Shown: positions 43,535 through 46,442 of the stretch, in pieces
How the letters are laid out: every line of letters begins with the position of its first letter
Numbering within the stretch: the stretch's first letter is position 1
From: Clostridia bacterium
GTDB taxonomy: Bacteria; Bacillota; Clostridia; Oscillospirales; Acutalibacteraceae
DNA length: 46,442 nt
Assembly: GCA_017549565.1 (NCBI GenBank)
Contig: JAFYUI010000003.1
Span: forward strand, 1 to 46,442
Direction: 5' to 3'
Notes under the pieces: model-generated
Told to the model about the DNA's origin: nothing
The model's database searches: none
What the model saw: only the letters and a program-made list of their open reading frames with translations
Made by a program: the position numbers and the translations under genes

Positions 43535-44068
43535 TCATTTTAGTTCAAACATTTTCTTACTATATGCTAAAAGGTTTTTGTTTCCAACCCTTATAACATA
43601 AAAATCATCATCCAAATCAGACATGCGATAAACCGCATCTTCATACATATTATATAAATTTGACCATTTGTAATTTAGAGTATCGGGAATACCATACTTC
43701 CCACTTCTTGCAAACACCAAGGTGTATGGTCTATAACGGCGACGAGTGCGAATTTGCGGCAATTTGTCAACAACCCAATCATTTGTTACCTGAAAATTGC
43801 CTTTTCTAATTCTTATTGCGTCTTTAACGGCATTACAAAACTCATATAAATAAAGAAGCCCCAATATAGTACACATTACAATACCTATAATTTTTAAAGC
43901 TTCTTTGTTAGGAAGTATTACATTTATAAAAAGAATTGTGAAAAAGGCAAGACACACCACCATAAATGCATAAAATGGCAACGCCACTAAAAACATCCAT
44001 AAATTTTTAGCATAGTACTTTTGCAACTCTTTTTGAATTATTTCGGTTGTTAGAATTTCTTTTTCCAT
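43535..44068 (-). CDS. Two-helix membrane protein (paralogue A)
   Basis: A 177-residue protein. After a charged N-terminal segment (MEKEILTTEIIQKELQKYYAKN) come two hydrophobic helices (about 24-50 and 60-82) and a C-terminal domain with YTLVFARSGKYGIPDTLNYKWSNLYNMYEDAVYRMSDLDDDFYVI. It is clearly paralogous to the gene at 44427: same length, same MEKE opening, same PDT-Y-WS and DxFY-V motifs. Start at 44068 (GGTGGG upstream) because the promoter -10 box at 44091-44096 excludes the longer frame. No family recognised. Confidence 0.75.
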   Translation of the reverse strand: MEKEILTTEIIQKELQKYYAKNLWMFLVALPFYAFMVVCLAFFTILFINVILPNKEALKIIGIVMCTILGLLYLYEFCNAVKDAIRIRKGNFQVTNDWVVDKLPQIRTRRRYRPYTLVFARSGKYGIPDTLNYKWSNLYNMYEDAVYRMSDLDDDFYVIRVGNKNLLAYSKKMFELK

Positions 44069-44090
44069 TTGCCCACCGACCTTTAAATGT

Positions 44091-44119
44091 ATTATAGCAT
44101 AAAAGCGGAGGAGACGCAA
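44091..44119 (-). promoter_or_regulatory. Repeat-borne promoter module, copy 1
   Basis: Minus strand: TTGCGT (44119-44114), 17-bp spacer, extended -10 TGC-TATAAT (44096-44091). The same module occurs at 44998-45026 and 46126-46154. Confidence 0.8.
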
Positions 44120-44120
44120 G

Positions 44121-44320
44121 TATGTTTGCACGGAGTGCAACATCGTTGGGCGTTAGCCCACATCGTTTGTGCGAAGCTGGGCACTGTTTGCCGAAGACAA
44201 CATCGTTTACACCAAAAGGTGCAACCTCGTTTTGTGTCCGCCAAGGCGGAATGATGTTTTTGCTTCGCAAAAAATGATGTTGACCTATCGGTCAAACGAA
44301 GTTGTGTCCTGCGGACACAA
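44121..44320. repeat. Array of small perfect hairpins with a repeated spacer
   Basis: At least six clear stem-loops in 200 bases: TTGCAC/GTGCAA (44126-44140), TGGGC/GCCCA (44147-44160), TCCGCC/GGCGGA (44237-44250), TTTTTGC/GCAAAAA (44257-44273), TTGACC/GGTCAA (44280-44295), TTGTGTCC/GGACACAA (44302-44320). Between 44161 and 44225 lie more, partly decayed ones (for example CACC-aaaa-GGTG). The gaps carry variants of AACATCGTT or AATGATGTT. Loops are three or four bases. It is not coding and not a CRISPR array. Confidence 0.75.
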
Positions 44321-44325
44321 ACACA

Positions 44326-44363
44326 AAAAGAAAAAGCAAGTCAAATGACTTGCTTTTCTTTTT
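44326..44363 (-). terminator. Terminator after paralogue B
   Basis: AAGCAAGTCA (44334-44343) with TGACTTGCTT (44346-44355), extended by A-rich and T-rich flanks on both sides. Confidence 0.85.
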
Positions 44364-44426
44364 GGGAGTTTTGAACTTAATTACACGAATGAAATGTGCC
44401 TGAAAACCGTTAATTTTCCTTATTTG

Positions 44427-44978
44427 TTAGTTGCCGCCGCTATCCAATTCTTCAAATTCAAAAAAATCCAGACAATAAGCATAGAGAATTTTACCATTAT
44501 TCTTATTTGACACTGCAAGATAAAACTTATCTCCACATTTTGAACGCTCATAAACTTGTTTGCCTTCCATTGAAAACATATCGCTCCATACATAATTGGT
44601 ATCTGGCAATTTATATTCCCCATAACCCGAAAAATACAGATTGTATGTTTGATAGCTGTTGACTCTCTCCTTTATTTTTTCTATTCTTATATCCATACCC
44701 ACTAGCTTATCTTCCACTATACAAAAACTGCTGAACCACATCAATAATTGGGCGATTTCTATTCCTTTTTTAAGCGAAATAATAAACATTACAAACACGC
44801 AAAAATACATACCCAACTTATAAAACAAAGCAATATCATCTCTGCCGAAAATGAATATAGAAAAGGCAAAAAACACTAAAAAAGGCAAAAAAATACCAAA
44901 AAAATACATAACTTTCTTCATTACTTCATTCTGCAAATCTTTTTTAATTATATTCCTCGTAAGTTTTTCTTTTTCCAT
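44427..44978 (-). CDS. Two-helix membrane protein (paralogue B)
   Basis: A 183-residue protein with the same plan as paralogue A: MEKEKLTRNIIKKDLQNE, two hydrophobic helices (about 23-45 and 53-75), then a C-terminal domain with YNLYFSGYGEYKLPDTNYVWSDMFSMEGKQVYERSKCGDKFYLAV. Divergence is high outside the motifs, so the duplication is not recent although the promoter modules are nearly identical. Start at 44978 because the -10 box lies at 44998-45003, leaving a leader of only about 13 nt. Function unknown; a membrane sensor-like or stress role is only a guess. Confidence 0.75.
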   Translation of the reverse strand: MEKEKLTRNIIKKDLQNEVMKKVMYFFGIFLPFLVFFAFSIFIFGRDDIALFYKLGMYFCVFVMFIISLKKGIEIAQLLMWFSSFCIVEDKLVGMDIRIEKIKERVNSYQTYNLYFSGYGEYKLPDTNYVWSDMFSMEGKQVYERSKCGDKFYLAVSNKNNGKILYAYCLDFFEFEELDSGGN

Positions 44979-44997
44979 TTGCTCACCGCCTATGCGT

Positions 44998-45026
44998 ATT
45001 ATAGCATAAAAGCGGTGGAGCCGCAA
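44998..45026 (-). promoter_or_regulatory. Repeat-borne promoter module, copy 2
   Basis: Minus strand: TTGCGG (45026-45021), 17-bp spacer, extended -10 TGC-TATAAT (45003-44998). Confidence 0.8.
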
Positions 45027-45149
45027 TACCTCTTCACTATTCACTATTACTTCTTACTTTCCAAAAATCCCGTTCACGTTTTAGTGAAAAGTGAAGAGTG
45101 AAGAAGTAATAAGTAAAAATCCCGCCCACTTACGTGAACGGGATTTTTG
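45005..45149. repeat. Intergenic repeat of the CTTCACT/ATTACTTCTT family, copy 2
   Basis: About 145 bases, alike to copy 3 at 46133-46273 over most of its length. Parts: the promoter module spacer and -35, a CTTCACTATTCACTATTACT arm, then CAAAAATCCCGTTCACGT (45062-45079), a GTGAAAAGTGAAGAGTGAAG segment that mirrors the first arm, and ACGTGAACGGGATTTTTG (45132-45149) pairing with the previous 18 bases. A second CCCG-containing arm at 45116-45125 can also pair with the end, forming a terminator-like hairpin. Confidence 0.75.
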
Positions 45150-45411
45150 TCTCTCTTCTAAGAAAAAGAACTGGATGAAAACCGAGGATTATTTTCTCTT
45201 TTTATATTTTTTTATTAAATATATAATACACCAAACAAAGGAAAAAGGTAATTATAAATTGTCCCGTAATACCTGTGCCATCACGCAACCATTCGGGATA
45301 AAGGACTGTGCGAATTGCAAATAATAAATTATTATAGTTTAAAGAAGTTTCGTTTTAGTTTTTGCTAAAATTATCACTCACCGTAAGTATCATAAAGTGT
45401 TTGATTATTGT
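45150..45411. other. Intergenic region, mostly featureless
   Basis: AT-rich. It holds a possible -10 box (TATAAT, 45222-45227) and one short candidate reading frame (45259-45324). No RNA gene or repeat was recognised. Confidence 0.5.
45259..45324 (+). CDS. Possible 21-residue Cys-containing peptide
   Basis: A TTG-started frame with Cys6, Cys17 and Cys20 (ending CANCK) behind AAAGGAAAAAGG, ten bases upstream, and a -10-like TATAAT at 45222-45227 without a good -35. It could be a small peptide gene, a remnant of a larger gene, or chance. The frame stays open upstream to 45091 but runs through a repeat there. Confidence 0.2.
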   Translation: MSRNTCAITQPFGIKDCANCK

Positions 45412-46035
45412 TTATACTGGAAGTCCTAAAGATTTATTATCTGATTTGTAATCGGTATTTTTATTTTCAGAAACAAATGGTAAAGTGTTTGCGGTATTTT
45501 TGATTATCATTGCCACTTGCTCAGCGCATAGTTTAATGCCCTCTTCGGTGAGATGAATGGTGTCCTGCGAAATATAACGGTAAACGTCGGTCGAAACCAA
45601 GCTGTGCAAATCATTTATAATAACACCCTTTTCACGAAGTTTGGGAACAATTATTTGGTTATAGCGTTCAATTAGCTTATTGCTATCATACTGATTTTCA
45701 GGTCTCACAGGAGTTGTGGTTGCAAAAATAACCTTATCGTATTTATTTAATAATATATCAGCTATTCTTAATATATTACTAATATATTCTTCCTCGCTAG
45801 AAAAAGCGCCATCGCCGAAAAGATTGCAAATATCCCAAAGCCCATTGTTCCAATGAACGATATTTGTGCCTTCCATTTGTTCTTTCCAATCAAATATTCC
45901 GCGAAGGGTATATTTTGCAAAACGACAATTTTCTTCCGGCTGAAAAACCTCAAAATCACTGCCAAGAAGCTCAGGTACCATCTTGCCGTATCCTATCGCG
46001 CGAATAGAATCCCCAAGCAATGTAACTTTAATCAT
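45412..46035 (-). CDS. SGNH/GDSL-family hydrolase
   Basis: A 207-residue cytoplasmic esterase-like protein. Block I is TLLGDSIRAIGYG with the nucleophile Ser10; block III is HWNNGLWD (Asn63 or Asn64); block V is DTIHLTEEG with Asp158 and His161. Block II Gly is in the LRGIFDW region. No signal peptide. Members remove acyl groups from sugars, lipids or small molecules; no substrate can be read from the context. ATG with AAGGAGTG upstream. Transcribed from the third copy of the shared promoter module, with a leader of about 84 nt. Confidence 0.82.
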   Translation of the reverse strand: MIKVTLLGDSIRAIGYGKMVPELLGSDFEVFQPEENCRFAKYTLRGIFDWKEQMEGTNIVHWNNGLWDICNLFGDGAFSSEEEYISNILRIADILLNKYDKVIFATTTPVRPENQYDSNKLIERYNQIIVPKLREKGVIINDLHSLVSTDVYRYISQDTIHLTEEGIKLCAEQVAMIIKNTANTLPFVSENKNTDYKSDNKSLGLPV

Positions 46036-46125
46036 AAGTTATCACTCCTTAAATATGGGTTTTGTGTTGATATAATTATATAGATAATTGATGTGAACTT
46101 CTTTTTTTGTTCGTCTTATAGGTGT

Positions 46126-46154
46126 ATTATAGCATAAAAGCAGTGAAGTCGCAA
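46126..46154 (-). promoter_or_regulatory. Repeat-borne promoter module, copy 3
   Basis: Minus strand: TTGCGA (46154-46149), 17-bp spacer, extended -10 TGC-TATAAT (46131-46126). Confidence 0.8.
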
Positions 46155-46270
46155 TACCTCTTCACTATTCACTATTACTTCTTACCTTCCAAAAATCCCG
46201 TTCTTAAAGTTTTAGTGAAAAGTGAAGAGTGAAAAAGTAAAATCCCGAACGCTTTCGCATTCGGGATTTT

Positions 46271-46273
<3 letters not shown>
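46133..46273. repeat. Intergenic repeat of the CTTCACT/ATTACTTCTT family, copy 3
   Basis: Nearly the same as copy 2 in its first 60 bases and in the GTGAAAAGTGAAGAGTGAA segment. It ends in the tRNA-Cys terminator. The AAAAATCCCG arm (46192-46201) can pair with CGGGATTTTT at the end, as in copy 2. Confidence 0.75.
46239..46270 (-). terminator. Terminator after tRNA-Cys
   Basis: Eleven-bp stem AAAATCCCGAA (46239-46249) with TTCGGGATTTT (46260-46270). It starts directly after the tRNA 3' CCA; T-rich tail on the minus strand. Confidence 0.85.
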
Positions 46274-46345
<72 letters not shown>

Positions 46346-46355
46346 TTATTTAGTT

Positions 46356-46384
46356 AAAAAAAGGGTGCTTATTTTAAGCACCCT
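46356..46384 (-). terminator. Terminator-like hairpin between tRNA-Gly and tRNA-Cys
   Basis: AGGGTGCTT (46362-46370) pairs with AAGCACCCT (46376-46384), five-base loop, followed on the minus strand by seven T. It lies two bases after the tRNA-Gly CCA and ten bases before tRNA-Cys. Confidence 0.8.
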
Positions 46385-46385
46385 G

Positions 46386-46442
46386 TGGAGCGGATTACGA
46401 GGCTCGAACTCGCTACCTCCACCTTGGCAAGGTGGCGCTCTA
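46386..46442 (-). tRNA. tRNA-Gly (GCC), 5' end outside the window
   Basis: The visible 3' part has the anticodon stem CCACC/GGTGG with anticodon GCC (46426-46428), T-arm with GTTCGAGCC, acceptor strand AATCCGC, discriminator T and an encoded CCA. The 5' acceptor and most of the D-arm lie beyond base 46442. Confidence 0.9.

Noticed and set aside
44121-44320. CRISPR array or coding sequence at the hairpin run
   Set aside because: Repeats are too short and unequal, spacers are the constant part rather than the variable one, and frames through it have no ribosome binding site.
45091-45258. Longer version of the small plus-strand frame starting at 45091
   Set aside because: Its first part lies inside the intergenic repeat and terminator-like fold-back and has no ribosome binding site.

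Overview
The window reads as a stretch of chromosome from a low-GC Clostridia-type Firmicute, most likely an uncultured gut member of the Oscillospiraceae/Ruminococcaceae group. The taxonomic call is inferred from gene content and style: strong AAAGGAGG-type ribosome binding sites, frequent GTG/TTG starts, consensus sigma-A promoters (TTGACA-N17-TATAAT), a short-form ProRS, a GlgC/GlgD pair, a DUF1846 protein, an RNase M5-like TOPRIM protein, PutP and UppP. No phage, transposase, CRISPR array or plasmid function was seen.

Layout. 1-1926 is the 3' end of a surface repeat protein with long GETG linkers, followed by a Nudix ADP-ribose pyrophosphatase and a fold-back repeat. 2855-12042 carries rpoC, rpoB and proS on the minus strand; rpoB has its own promoter and a structured leader, and rplJ/rplL are not next to it. 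12235-16341 holds acpP and, on the minus strand, a tightly coupled nucleotide-hydrolase operon (dgt-like, nrnA-like, nrnA-like, surE). 16435-22398 has a PHP phosphoesterase, an orphan radical SAM/SPASM protein, two CNNM/CBS membrane proteins, radC and an RluA-family pseudouridine synthase. 22434-29620 has putP, an alpha/beta hydrolase, uppP and the glycogen genes glgC-glgD-glgA. 29850-34486 has the DUF1846 protein and a comEC-holA-TOPRIM operon.

The most unusual part is 34586-46442. It starts with a DUF2975-like membrane protein and a three-gene, stop/start-overlapping operon: a secreted protein with an LPXTG-like but non-canonical C-terminal signal, a sortase, and a four-helix membrane protein. 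Then come three large paralogous lipoproteins built from a conserved N-terminal region, a ComEC-type metallo-beta-lactamase domain and (in two of three) a LamG-like C-terminal domain. The ComEC nearby lacks exactly this metallo-beta-lactamase domain. After these lie two paralogous two-helix membrane proteins and an SGNH hydrolase, all three driven by near-identical copies of one promoter module embedded in repeats, plus a run of small hairpins. The window ends in tRNA-Cys and a cut tRNA-Gly with a terminator-like hairpin between them.

Starts were moved where a ribosome binding site or promoter decided it: nudF, surE, the PHP gene, both CNNM genes, radC, rluA-like, putP, esterase, uppP, glgA, TOPRIM, DUF2975, two of the three lipoproteins and both two-helix proteins. 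All family names come from reading motifs by eye; no database search was run.
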